From assembly GCF_020884795.1 (NCBI RefSeq), contig NZ_BBZF01000022.1, forward strand, positions 202,356 to 266,355: 64,000 bases of DNA, in the 5' to 3' direction. The position numbers and the translations under genes were made by a program. Every line of letters starts with the position of its first letter. Position 1 is the stretch's first letter. The notes beneath the pieces were generated by a model that searched no databases, was not told where the DNA came from, and saw nothing but the letters and a program-made list of their open reading frames with translations. Source of the stretch: Micromonospora okii (lineage in GTDB: Bacteria; Actinomycetota; Actinomycetes; Mycobacteriales; Micromonosporaceae). This document shows, piece after piece, positions 41,452 to 50,056 of this stretch.

Positions 41452-41526
41452 TCAGGGCCTCCCGTCGGTGGTTACGGGGCGTGCCGGGCCGGTCCGGCCG
41501 GCCGCCGCGCGCCGCAGCAGGGTCAT
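41452..41526 (-). CDS. Possible 24-codon coupling ORF
   Basis: A short frame starts at an ATG overlapping the stop of the upstream GT2 gene (ATGA) and ends with TGA directly before the ATG of paralogue B (TGAATG). It reads MTLLRRAAAGRTGPARPV and so on. It may be translated to carry ribosomes across the only real gap in the operon, or it may be a relic of a longer gene. It resembles no known protein. Confidence 0.25.
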   Translation of the reverse strand: MTLLRRAAAGRTGPARPVTTDGRP

Positions 41527-42521
41527 CGGGTGGCCCCGACCCGGGGGCGGGCCCGCCACGCGGCGCGGCGCGCGAGCCGCTCGACCGTCCCGACCGCCGC
41601 CCCGGCCGCCGAGGTGAGCTGGTAGAGCAGGTGGACGGCGGCGAACCGCAGGCCGAAGGGAATCCCCCGGCTGTCGGCCACCCGCCGGTACGTGCCGGCG
41701 TCCAGGGCCACCGCCGCCGCGACCAGCGCCACCGGGACCAGCGCGGCGGCGGGCCCGGCCACTAGCGGCAGTGGCGCGGCGAGCGCGGCGGCGAGGACGA
41801 GGCCGCTGGCCAGCACGCGGGAGGCCGCACCACCGAGGACCTCCCCGCGCCGCACCTCGGCCGCGCTGGCGCGCGCCCGCAGGAACACCTTCGGCAGCAG
41901 GACCCGCAGGGTGGTGTCGTGGTCGTGCACGCCGGCGACGGCGGCCGTGCTGCGCACGTCGTAGCGCTGGGCGAGCCGGTGGCCGTACTCCGGGGCCTCG
42001 GTGTGCCGCAGGTCCGGGTTGAACGGCCCGATTTCGCGGAACACGTCGGCGCGCATCGCGCACAGGGCCGTGTGCAGCCCCTCCATGGGGCCCTCGCGGG
42101 CCAGCCACCAGTGGTACATCTGCAACGCGCGGTACTCGGCGACCAGGTTCTGCGACAGCAGCGACTCCGGGCGCAGCACCCCGCAGATCGCCCCGAGGCG
42201 GGGGTCGGAGCGTAGCTCGGCGACCGCCGCCGCCACGCTGCCCGGCTCCAGGGCCACGTCGGCGTCGAGGAAGAACAGGATCTCGCCCCGCGCGTGCGCC
42301 GCGCCCCGGTTGCGGGCGGCGCCGGGGCCGCTGTTCGTCGGTAGGCGCAGCACAGTGGCGCCCGCCGCCTCGGCCACCTCGGCGGAGCCGTCGTCGCTGG
42401 CGTCGTCGACCACGACGACCTCGACGGCCGGATACGTCTGCCGGCGCACCGACCGTACGCACAGTGCGACCGTGCGGGCCCGGTTGTAGCAGGGCACGAC
42501 GACCGAGACCAGCGGTTCCAC
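41523..42521 (-). CDS. GT2-family glycosyltransferase, first gene of the glycan operon
   Basis: A 332-aa protein. I chose the GTG at 42521 because GAGGAGAGG lies just upstream and the longer frame reads as non-coding. The GT-A domain has VSVVVPCYNRARTVALCVRSVRRQ, VEVVVVDDASDDGSAEV, NSGPGAARNRGAAHARGEILFFLDADVAL and PEYGHRLAQRY. A hydrophobic region (VLASGLVLAAALAAPLPLVAGPAAALVPVALVAAAVAL) anchors it. It is related to the two downstream GT2 genes but not identical to them. About 190 bases of leader separate it from a good promoter at 42717-42746. Confidence 0.9.
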   Translation of the reverse strand: MEPLVSVVVPCYNRARTVALCVRSVRRQTYPAVEVVVVDDASDDGSAEVAEAAGATVLRLPTNSGPGAARNRGAAHARGEILFFLDADVALEPGSVAAAVAELRSDPRLGAICGVLRPESLLSQNLVAEYRALQMYHWWLAREGPMEGLHTALCAMRADVFREIGPFNPDLRHTEAPEYGHRLAQRYDVRSTAAVAGVHDHDTTLRVLLPKVFLRARASAAEVRRGEVLGGAASRVLASGLVLAAALAAPLPLVAGPAAALVPVALVAAAVALDAGTYRRVADSRGIPFGLRFAAVHLLYQLTSAAGAAVGTVERLARRAAWRARPRVGATR

Positions 42522-43014
42522 TCTGCCTCTCCTCACGTCGGGGCCGGCGCGCGCCGGCGGTTCGCGGGCACGCGGTGCCGCATGATCGAGTCGTGGGACG
42601 CGACGCCGAAGCCTTTTGGCCGGCGGGATCACGGGACGTTGTTCCGTTTCGATTTCTGGCGTCGTCGCAGGAAGGTAATGGTTGTCGCAAACGGTCAATA
42701 AAATGAGCTGCGTCTATATATTGCGGCCGTCCGGTGATCGCGTCAAGGACTTGACAGGGGGATCCCACATCCTGTCCGGGGTTTATTCGTCCCTTGCCAG
42801 GAATGCCCGGACGAAATATGCCGGGTGTCATGCCGGCCTGGTTCTCCGGCGGACCGCCGTCATCCGAGACGCATTAATGCGCATCAATGACGATGTGTCG
42901 GGAGGCGTGGTGTGTGCGGGATTCAGGCCCTCGGGAGAGGCGAAAGGGCAGGCCGGGGGCCGGCGAGAATGGTGGCCCTTGCGCCCGCGGCGGCCCGGAC
43001 GCCGCCGCCCGACA
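42522..43014. other. Non-coding region between the CBM2-fusion gene and the glycan operon
   Basis: This 493-bp stretch is AT-richer than its surroundings. Besides the promoter at 42717-42746 it holds a 12-bp palindrome CGCATTAATGCG (42870-42881). It also holds two mutually exclusive hairpins sharing a right arm: GTCCGGG (42774-42780) with CCCGGAC (42806-42812), or TTCGTCC (42786-42792) with GGACGAA (42809-42815). Frames read through it have poor codon usage, so I see no gene. Confidence 0.6.
42717..42746 (-). promoter_or_regulatory. Promoter of the nine-gene glycan operon
   Basis: On the minus strand TTGACG (42746-42741) is followed after 18 bases by AATATA (42722-42717), within a TATATATT stretch that stands out in this GC-rich DNA. 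The start point would be near 42710, leaving a leader of roughly 190 bases. Confidence 0.6.
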
Positions 43015-44133
43015 TCACAGGCCGGCGCAGGGCCGGTCGTCCACCGCACAGCCCTCGGGCGCCTTGGCGGCGCGGTGGTCGCCGCCGCGAACCTCGAACC
43101 GGATCGTCCGCGACCGCCCGCCCGGCACCGCCGGCCCGGTGAAGGTGACCGACCGCCCGTCCTGTCGCCACTGCGCGCCGTCGGCGTCGACGACCGCGGC
43201 GCCCCGGGCGAGGGTGACGACCAGCCGCCAGTCCCGCGCGTCCGTGCCGGCCGGGTTGTCGACGACCACCTCGCCGGCGTAGCCGAAGAACCGGGTCGTC
43301 ACGGTCTCGTAGCGGGCCCGCAGGGCGGGAGTCGGCGACGGGGTCGGTGACGGCGTGCGCGACGGGCTGGCCGAGGGCGTGGCGGACGGGGACGAGGACG
43401 GGGAGGGGGCGCGGCTCGGCCGGGCGCTCCTGGTGGCGGTCGGCGTGGGCCGGGCCGAGGGGGCCGTCCTGGCCGGGCCGCTCGTGCCGACGGCGACGGC
43501 GCTCGGGGCGGGCGGGGTCGTCGGGGCGGGCGCGGCGGCGTGCTCGGACCCGGCGGGCAGCAGGGCCCACGCCGCCAGGCCCGTGGCCAGCGCGCCGCCG
43601 CCCAGCACCGCCACCAGCGCGGTGCGGCGGCTGCGGCGATTCGCCGCCGGTGCGGCGCCGAGTTCGGTCACCGGGATCTCGGCCGTGGCCGTGAGGTCGT
43701 GGCCGCCCAGGTCGACCTGCTGGAAGGCGAGCCAGTCGAGGATGGCGGGCAGCCGCCCGGTCAGCGCCTGCCGGTAGGACTCCTCGCGACGCACACGCTG
43801 CTCGACGGGCCACGCGCCGTGCTCCAGCGTCTCGCGGACCGCCAGCCGGCACCCCTCGGCGGTGGGGGTGACGGCGCACGTCAGCACCGTGCGCCGGCCG
43901 GCCTCGTGGCAGCGCAGGACCAGCGACTCCGGCTCCCACCGTCCGGTCACCTCCGCGTCGACGGCGGAGTCGAAGCCGGGAAGCCCCGCCGTGTACAGCA
44001 GCAACTGCCCCGGCCGGCCGGGGACCGGCTCGGCCTCGGTGAACCACCGGGCGAGCAGTTCCCGATCCGTCAACGCGCGCCAGACCCGGTCGGCGGGGTG
44101 GGAGAGCTCGACCTGCGCGCCTATCTCGGTCAC
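43015..44133 (-). CDS. SRPBCC/AHSA1 domain fused through a TM helix to a CBM2-like domain
   Basis: A 372-aa protein starting at the GTG at 44133. Residues 1 to about 150 are an AHSA1/SRPBCC domain (VELSHPADRVWRALTDRELLARWFTEAEP, PESLVLRCHEAGRRTVLTCAVTP, ESYRQALTGRLPAILDWL). After the basic NRRSRR comes one membrane helix (TALVAVLGGGALATGLAAWALL), then about 90 residues of Pro/Ser/Thr-rich linker (PSPSSSPSATPSASPSRTPSP and similar), then a CBM2-like beta-sandwich (TTRFFGYAGEVVVDNPAGTDARDWRLVVTLARGAAV...GRSVTFTGPAVPGGRSRTIRFEVRGG). By the positive-inside rule the SRPBCC part is cytoplasmic and the CBM2 part outside. Function unknown; possibly a cell-wall or polysaccharide sensor. It stands alone on its transcript. 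Confidence 0.82.
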   Translation of the reverse strand: MTEIGAQVELSHPADRVWRALTDRELLARWFTEAEPVPGRPGQLLLYTAGLPGFDSAVDAEVTGRWEPESLVLRCHEAGRRTVLTCAVTPTAEGCRLAVRETLEHGAWPVEQRVRREESYRQALTGRLPAILDWLAFQQVDLGGHDLTATAEIPVTELGAAPAANRRSRRTALVAVLGGGALATGLAAWALLPAGSEHAAAPAPTTPPAPSAVAVGTSGPARTAPSARPTPTATRSARPSRAPSPSSSPSATPSASPSRTPSPTPSPTPALRARYETVTTRFFGYAGEVVVDNPAGTDARDWRLVVTLARGAAVVDADGAQWRQDGRSVTFTGPAVPGGRSRTIRFEVRGGDHRAAKAPEGCAVDDRPCAGL

Positions 44134-44228
44134 GGCGAGACTCTACGGGTGGCGCGCGCCGGAGTGCCGGGTGGGGGATCCGTCACTCACCGGCACGGCC
44201 CCAGGTGGGCCGTGGCGACCGGCAACGG

Positions 44229-44257
44229 TATCGACAATTAGAGCCTTACGCCGGCAA
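44229..44257 (-). promoter_or_regulatory. Candidate promoter of the SRPBCC-CBM2 gene
   Basis: Minus-strand TTGCCG (44257-44252), a 17-base spacer and TCGATA (44234-44229) lie about 95 bases upstream of the GTG at 44133, in the AT-richest part of the 280-bp gap. Confidence 0.35.
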
Positions 44258-44367
44258 ATGTGTATATGAGAGCGACCCTTCGCTTGGTACGGCCGCATCG
44301 AGGTCCCCCGGCCGGGGCGTCCGGCCGGCGTGCGGGATGCCCGGCAACCACATGGGCGTCCCGGGCG

Positions 44368-44409
44368 CGCCGACGGGCCGCCGCCGTCGCCGGCAGCGGC
44401 CCGTCGGCG
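44368..44409 (-). terminator. Terminator hairpin after the chitinase gene
   Basis: A 14-bp stem (44368-44381 with 44396-44409) encloses a 14-base loop that can itself pair at its base. It begins four bases after the chitinase stop codon. Confidence 0.75.
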
Positions 44410-44413
44410 TCGG

Positions 44414-45994
44414 TCAGGACAGCGACTTGAGGAACGGACCGTGGTTGAGCCGGAACTCCCCGCCGACGAAGCGGTCCCAGTTGATCGACCAGGTCATCAG
44501 CCCCCGGAAGCCGGGGTTGGTCCCGCTGCGGGGGGTGTATCCGCCGCAGTTCTGGCCCTTGACCAGGCAGGTCACCGCCTGTTGCACGCCGGGCGGGGCA
44601 ACGTGGCCGTTACCGGCGTGGGTGGAGGCGGGCGTGCCGAAGGCCACCTGGTCCTCGCGCAGGGCGGGGAACATGGCGTCGGCCTTGCCGGCGACCGGGA
44701 AGCCGGCGAGCAGCATGTCGGTCATCGCGATGTGGAAGTCCGCGCCACCCATGAAGTGGTGCTGGTTGTCGAGGCCCATGATCGGGCCGGAGTTGTAGTC
44801 CTGCACGTGCAGGACGGTGAGGTCGTTGCGCAGGGCGTAGATCACCGGCAGGTACGACCCGGAGCGCGGGTCCTGCCCGCCGAACGGGCCCGACCCGTAG
44901 AACTGGTAGCCGAGCTGGACGAAGAAGGTCTCCGGGGCCATCGTGAGCACGAAGTTCGCCCCGTAGCGCTGCTTGAGGGTGCGGACCGCCGAGATCAGGT
45001 TGACCACGACCGGCGTGGTCGGGTTACGGAAGTCGGTGTCGCCGGTGTTCAGGTAGAGGGAGTGGCCCTCGAAGTCGATGTCCAGGCCGTCGAGGCCGTA
45101 CCGGTCGATGATCGACCCGACCGACCGCACGAAGGCGTCCCGGGCGGCCGTCGTGGTGAGCTGCACCTGCCCGTTCTGGCCCCCGATGGAGAGCAGCACC
45201 TTCTTGCCCTGCCGCTGCTTCTCGCGGATCGCCGCGGTGAACTCCGCCTCGGTCTCCACGTTGGGGCACTCGGTGACGGGGCAGAGCTGGAAGCGGATGT
45301 CGCCGGAGGTGACCGAGGTGGGTTCGCCGAAGGCGAGGTTGATGATGTCCCAGTCCGCCGGCACGTCGGCCATCCGCACGTAGCCGGAGCCGTTGGCGAA
45401 GCTGGCGTGCAGGTAGCCGATCAGGGCGCGCTTGGGCAGGCCGTTGACCGGTGGGCCGGTCGTCGGCGGCGGGCTGCTGGGCGGCGGGCTGCTCGGCGGC
45501 GGGGTGGTTGCCGGCGGGGTGGTGGGCGGAGCGCTGGTCGGCGGGGCGCTGGTGGGCGGAGCGCTGGTCGGGGGCCCCGAGGGAGGCGGCGTGCCGCCGC
45601 AGGAGACCCCGTTGAGGGTGCAGTCGGTGGGGGAGCCGGGCCCGGTGACGAGGAAGCCGAACGACACCGAGGCGCCGGGGGCGACCGTGCCGTTCCAGGA
45701 CCGGTTGGTGAAGGTGTGCCGTTGGCCGGCGCTGCTGACCGTGGCGTCCCAGTAGGAGCCGAGCGTGGTGCCGGCGGGCAGCGTGAAGGCGACCTGCCAG
45801 CCGGCGATCGGGGTCGAGCCGCCGTTGGTGATGGTGTACCGGCCCTCCCACCCGCCGCCCCAGTCGGAGGCCCTGGTGAGGGTGGCGGTGGGCCCGGCGG
45901 CCATGGCGGGGCCGGCGACGAACAGGGTTGTGGCGGCGGCGGTGGCAAGGGCCGCCAGGGCGGCCAGGAGTGGGGTACGGCGTGGGCGAGGCAT
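44414..45994 (-). CDS. Secreted GH18 chitinase with N-terminal CBM2
   Basis: A 526-aa extracellular enzyme. The ATG at 45994 follows GGGAGGACCG. A signal peptide (TPLLAALAALATAAATTLFVAGPAMA) leads into a CBM2 (about 34-135; conserved Trp in SDWGGGWEGRYTITN, GWQVAFTLPAG, RSWNGTVAPGASVSFGFLVTG) with a Cys pair (CTLNGVSC). A repetitive PPTSAPPTS/PPPSSPPP linker follows, then the GH18 barrel with SIGGQNGQ and the catalytic DGLDIDFEG, in which Glu309 is the proton donor. It hydrolyses chitin through substrate-assisted catalysis. Upstream (46041-46085) is an AT-rich region with TTATTAGGTTTGTTAAC, a likely control site. Strong hairpins bound the gene on both sides. Confidence 0.95.
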   Translation of the reverse strand: MPRPRRTPLLAALAALATAAATTLFVAGPAMAAGPTATLTRASDWGGGWEGRYTITNGGSTPIAGWQVAFTLPAGTTLGSYWDATVSSAGQRHTFTNRSWNGTVAPGASVSFGFLVTGPGSPTDCTLNGVSCGGTPPPSGPPTSAPPTSAPPTSAPPTTPPATTPPPSSPPPSSPPPTTGPPVNGLPKRALIGYLHASFANGSGYVRMADVPADWDIINLAFGEPTSVTSGDIRFQLCPVTECPNVETEAEFTAAIREKQRQGKKVLLSIGGQNGQVQLTTTAARDAFVRSVGSIIDRYGLDGLDIDFEGHSLYLNTGDTDFRNPTTPVVVNLISAVRTLKQRYGANFVLTMAPETFFVQLGYQFYGSGPFGGQDPRSGSYLPVIYALRNDLTVLHVQDYNSGPIMGLDNQHHFMGGADFHIAMTDMLLAGFPVAGKADAMFPALREDQVAFGTPASTHAGNGHVAPPGVQQAVTCLVKGQNCGGYTPRSGTNPGFRGLMTWSINWDRFVGGEFRLNHGPFLKSLS

Positions 45995-46097
45995 CGGTCC
46001 TCCCGGTACGGGGGCGGCCCGCGCGCTGACGTGTCGGCGGGGTGACCAATTATTAGGTTTGTTAACTGTAGTTGTCTATATCGATCTCGAACGGAAT

Positions 46098-46161
46098 CGC
46101 GCGCCGCCCCGGCGGGGCGGCGCGCGTCGACGGACCGGCCCACCCGTGCGGGTGGGCCGGT
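46098..46161 (-). terminator. Two tandem hairpins after the degenerate subtilase gene
   Basis: 46134-46161 forms a 13-bp stem (core CCGGCCCACCCG) with a 2-base loop, and 46098-46126 a 13-bp stem with a 3-base loop. Together they separate the subtilase transcript from the chitinase promoter region. Confidence 0.7.
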
Positions 46162-46204
46162 GGGCGTGGGCGTCCCCACGCCCCACGGTGGAGCGTGGCG
46201 GGGG

Positions 46205-47422
46205 TCAGGGGCCGCAGTAGAGCAGACGGTTCGGCGAGCCGGAGCCCGGATTGGCGACCACCCCGGGGGTGGCGGTCGCGGCGAGGTGGGCGGCCACCTG
46301 GGCGGGCGTCCAGGTGGGGTTGGCCGACAGGGCGAGCGCGACGCAGCCGGCGGTGTGCGCGGCGCCCATCGGGCTGCCGCTGATGGTGTTGGTGGCCGTG
46401 TCGCCGGTGTGCCAGGTGGACTTGATGCCCTGGCCGGGGGCGAAGATGTCCACGCAGGTGCCGTAGTTGGCCGAGGACATCCGCGCGTCGGCGGGGGTGG
46501 TGCCGGCGACCGTGAGCGCCACGGGCACCCGCGACGGCGAGTAGTTACAGGCGTTGCTGTTGGAGCTGCCCGCCGGGACGGTGTAGGTGATGCCCGAGTT
46601 CACGGAGTTGGTGACCGCGGCGTCGAGCGCCGCGCTGGGGCCGCCGCCCAGGCCCATCGTTGCCACCGCCGGCTTCACGGCGTTGGCGGTGACCCAGTCG
46701 ACGCCGGCGATGACCTGCGCGAGCTGGCCGCTTCCGGTGCAGCCGAGCACGCGCACCGGGACCAGCCGCACGTCCTTGGCCACCCCGTGCTGCTGGCCCC
46801 CGACCGTGCCGGCGATGTGGGTGCCGTGGCCGTTGCAGTCGTCGGCGGGCAGCGCGCCGTCGACGGCGTCGTACCCGCCGGCGACCGAGCCGTTGAAGTC
46901 GACGTGGCTGGCCCGGATGCCCGTGTCGATGACGTAGGCACGCACGTTGGGGGCGGTGTTCGGGTAGGCGTACTGCCCGTCGAGGGGCAGCAGGTGCTGG
47001 TCGATGCGGTCGAGGCCCCAGGAGGGCGGGTTGGGCTGCACACCGGAGGCGAGCGTCACCACCTGGTTCTGTTCGACGTGGGCCACGGCCGGGTCGGCCG
47101 CCAGCCGCCGCGCGGCCCGCTCCGACAGCCGGACCTCGAAGCCCCGTACCGCCGCGTGGTAGACGTGGCCCCGCGCGCCGCCGAACCGCTCGGCGAGGCG
47201 GTCGGCGGTGGCGGCGACCGCGGCGGCCGCCGGGCGGGCCCCGGCGTCGTCGCGCAGCACCACCAGGTAGCTGCCGGGCACGGCGGTGGCCCCGGGGGCC
47301 CGCCGGATCTCCCCGGTGGCGGCGGAGGCGGGCGAGCCGGCGGCCAGGACCGCGCCGAGGGCCAGAACCGCGCCGAGGCCGAGCGCCAGGGGACGCCGGC
47401 CCGGGATGCCGAGAGTGCGCAT
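46205..47422 (-). CDS. Degenerate proteinase K-like subtilase (probable pseudoprotease)
   Basis: A 405-aa secreted protein, tandem paralogue of the gene at 47490-48725. The ATG at 47422 has AAAGGA upstream and a signal peptide (ALGLGAVLALGAVLAAGSPASA) follows. An I9 inhibitor prodomain (about 45-125) precedes the S8 domain. Asp166 (AYVIDTGI) and His199 (NGHGTHIAG) are kept. The nucleophile motif GTSMASPH of the paralogue reads GSPMGAAH here, so the serine position is Pro351. The oxyanion-hole Asn of AAGNSN is Ser286 (PAGSSN). It should therefore have no peptidase activity. The frame is intact and prodomain and cysteines are kept, so it may be a functional decoy, binder or inhibitor rather than a decaying gene. 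Confidence 0.88.
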   Translation of the reverse strand: MRTLGIPGRRPLALGLGAVLALGAVLAAGSPASAATGEIRRAPGATAVPGSYLVVLRDDAGARPAAAAVAATADRLAERFGGARGHVYHAAVRGFEVRLSERAARRLAADPAVAHVEQNQVVTLASGVQPNPPSWGLDRIDQHLLPLDGQYAYPNTAPNVRAYVIDTGIRASHVDFNGSVAGGYDAVDGALPADDCNGHGTHIAGTVGGQQHGVAKDVRLVPVRVLGCTGSGQLAQVIAGVDWVTANAVKPAVATMGLGGGPSAALDAAVTNSVNSGITYTVPAGSSNSNACNYSPSRVPVALTVAGTTPADARMSSANYGTCVDIFAPGQGIKSTWHTGDTATNTISGSPMGAAHTAGCVALALSANPTWTPAQVAAHLAATATPGVVANPGSGSPNRLLYCGP

Positions 47423-47444
47423 GGTCTGTCCTTTCCCACGCCGT

Positions 47445-47474
47445 CCGGCCCCGGGGTGGAGACCCCGGGGCCGG
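47445..47474 (-). terminator. Terminator hairpin between the two subtilase genes
   Basis: CCGGCCCCGGGG (47445-47456) pairs perfectly with 47463-47474 around a 6-base loop, 15 bases after the stop of the active paralogue. The two genes are thus probably separate transcripts, or expressed at different levels. Confidence 0.7.
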
Positions 47475-47489
47475 CGCGCGATCGTCAGG

Positions 47490-48725
<1,236 letters not shown>

Positions 48726-49067
48726 CTCCCGGTCCTCCCTTGTTCTGGCCGTGCCCCGGCTTTCGTGATCCGGGGACGGCTGATCGGTTGGAGGGAGCCT
48801 ACAAATAACATCTGCGTTCATCTATATACCGAACAGTTCATAACGTGGTCGTATGGCGGCCGCTCCGGAAGGCGCGCGACGCGGGGCGCCCGACCCGGGG
48901 TCGCGGAGCCCTCGCGTGGGGCCCGGGCCCGCTCCGGACAGGGGCCTCCCTGGGGGCCGAAATCCCCCCGCCGCAGGGGGAGCAAAGGCCTCACTGCGGG
49001 CGTTTCGGCGTGGACCCGCTCGGCCGACGGGTTTCGGGAAGGTTTCGGGCCGCCGCGCGGCGGTCTC
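48726..49067. other. Divergent non-coding region between the protease and the sugar operon
   Basis: The left part (48780-48845) is AT-rich and holds a -10-like TAGGCT on the minus strand for the protease and the small repeat GAAC-A-GTTC (48831-48839). The rest to 49067 is GC-rich with several G- and C-runs. Frames here have no supported coding pattern. Confidence 0.5.
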
Positions 49068-49125
49068 TTGACATCGCGGGGTGAGGCTCTCTACGGTCCC
49101 CTGAAGTTGTACATGGTTGTCCATG
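49068..49125 (+). promoter_or_regulatory. Promoter and operator of the pentose operon
   Basis: TTGACA (49068-49073), an 18-base spacer and TACGGT (49092-49097) form the promoter. Just downstream of the predicted start lies CATGG-TTGT-CCATG (49112-49125), an inverted repeat inside TTGTACATGGTTGTCCATG. It is a good candidate for the operator of the GntR/HutC-type regulator encoded at the end of the operon. Confidence 0.6.
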
Positions 49126-49139
49126 AACATGAGGCCAGG

Positions 49140-50051
49140 ATGAAGATTGCAGTGGTCGGCAGCTACGGCGCCGGGCTCACCATGCGGGTACCCCGGGTGC
49201 CCGTCGCCGGGGAGACCCTCTCCGGGGGTCGTTTCGCCTCGGGACACGGCGGCAAGGGTTCCAACCAGGCCGTGGCCGCCGCCCGGCTCGGCGCGCGGGT
49301 CAGTTTCCTGACCGCCGTCGGCCCCGACCAGTTCGGCGCCGCCGCCCGCGAGCTCTGGGCGCAGGAGGGGATCGACGCCAGCGGGGTCCGCACCGCCGAC
49401 GCCGCGACGATGGTCGGCGTCATCCTCGTCGACGAGCACGGCGAGAACCGGATCGCCATCGCCCCCGGCGCCCTGGACGAGCTCACCCCCGACGACGTGG
49501 CGGGCTTCGCCGACCGCATCGCCGAGGCGGACCTGGTCGTGGTCTCGCTGGAGATCCCGCTGCCGGTGGCCGTCGCGGCGCTGCGCACCGCGCACGAGCG
49601 CGGGGTGCGCACGCTGCTCAACCCCGCGCCGGCCGTGGCCCTGCCCGACGAGGCGTGGGCCTGGATCGACGTGGTCACCCCCAACGCCAGCGAGGCCCGG
49701 GTGCTCACCGGCCGCGACCCGGAGGACGCGGCCACCGGCGACGAACTGGTGGACCTGCTCCGCGCCCGCTACGCCGGCACGATCGTGCTGACCCTCGGTG
49801 CCGACGGCGCCCTCGTCGACCACGACGGGCAGCGGGAGCACGTCGCGCCGATCACCGTCGACCGGGTCGTCGACACCACCGGCGCCGGTGACGCCTTCAC
49901 CGGGGCGCTCGCCGTCGCCCTGGCCCGCGGCGACGCCCTCGCCGACGCGGTCCGCTTCGCCGCCGCCGCCGGCGCGCACACCGTCGGCGTCGCCGAGGTC
50001 ATCCCGGCCCTGCCCCACCCGGACGACGTCGCGGCCCTGCTGAGGAGATGA
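49140..50051 (+). CDS. rbsK: Ribokinase/deoxyribokinase (PfkB family)
   Basis: A 303-aa sugar kinase. It begins KIAVVGSYGAGLTMRVPRVPVAGET and carries the first PfkB signature (GGKGSNQAVAAARLGA) and the second with the catalytic base (DTTGAGDAFTGALAVAL), in which Asp of GAGDAF is the proton acceptor. The ATG at 49140 has GAGG ahead. It is the first gene of the operon and phosphorylates the imported pentose at O5. With the DeoC-like aldolase downstream, the substrate could be 2-deoxyribose as well as ribose. It overlaps a possible permease start by four bases. Confidence 0.9.
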   Translation: MKIAVVGSYGAGLTMRVPRVPVAGETLSGGRFASGHGGKGSNQAVAAARLGARVSFLTAVGPDQFGAAARELWAQEGIDASGVRTADAATMVGVILVDEHGENRIAIAPGALDELTPDDVAGFADRIAEADLVVVSLEIPLPVAVAALRTAHERGVRTLLNPAPAVALPDEAWAWIDVVTPNASEARVLTGRDPEDAATGDELVDLLRARYAGTIVLTLGADGALVDHDGQREHVAPITVDRVVDTTGAGDAFTGALAVALARGDALADAVRFAAAAGAHTVGVAEVIPALPHPDDVAALLRR

Positions 50052-50056
50052 GACCG

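Noticed and set aside
42751..42756. Plus-strand TTGACA in the glycan-operon upstream region
   Set aside because: No -10 box lies 16-19 bases downstream and no plus-strand gene follows.
45440..45600. Short repeats that at first suggested a repeat array or CRISPR
   Set aside because: They encode the PPTSAPPTS linker of the chitinase. The spacing is that of codons and there are no unique spacers.
48845..49084. Open plus-strand frames in the region before the kinase gene
   Set aside because: No ribosome binding site, poor codon use, and they overlap the pentose promoter.
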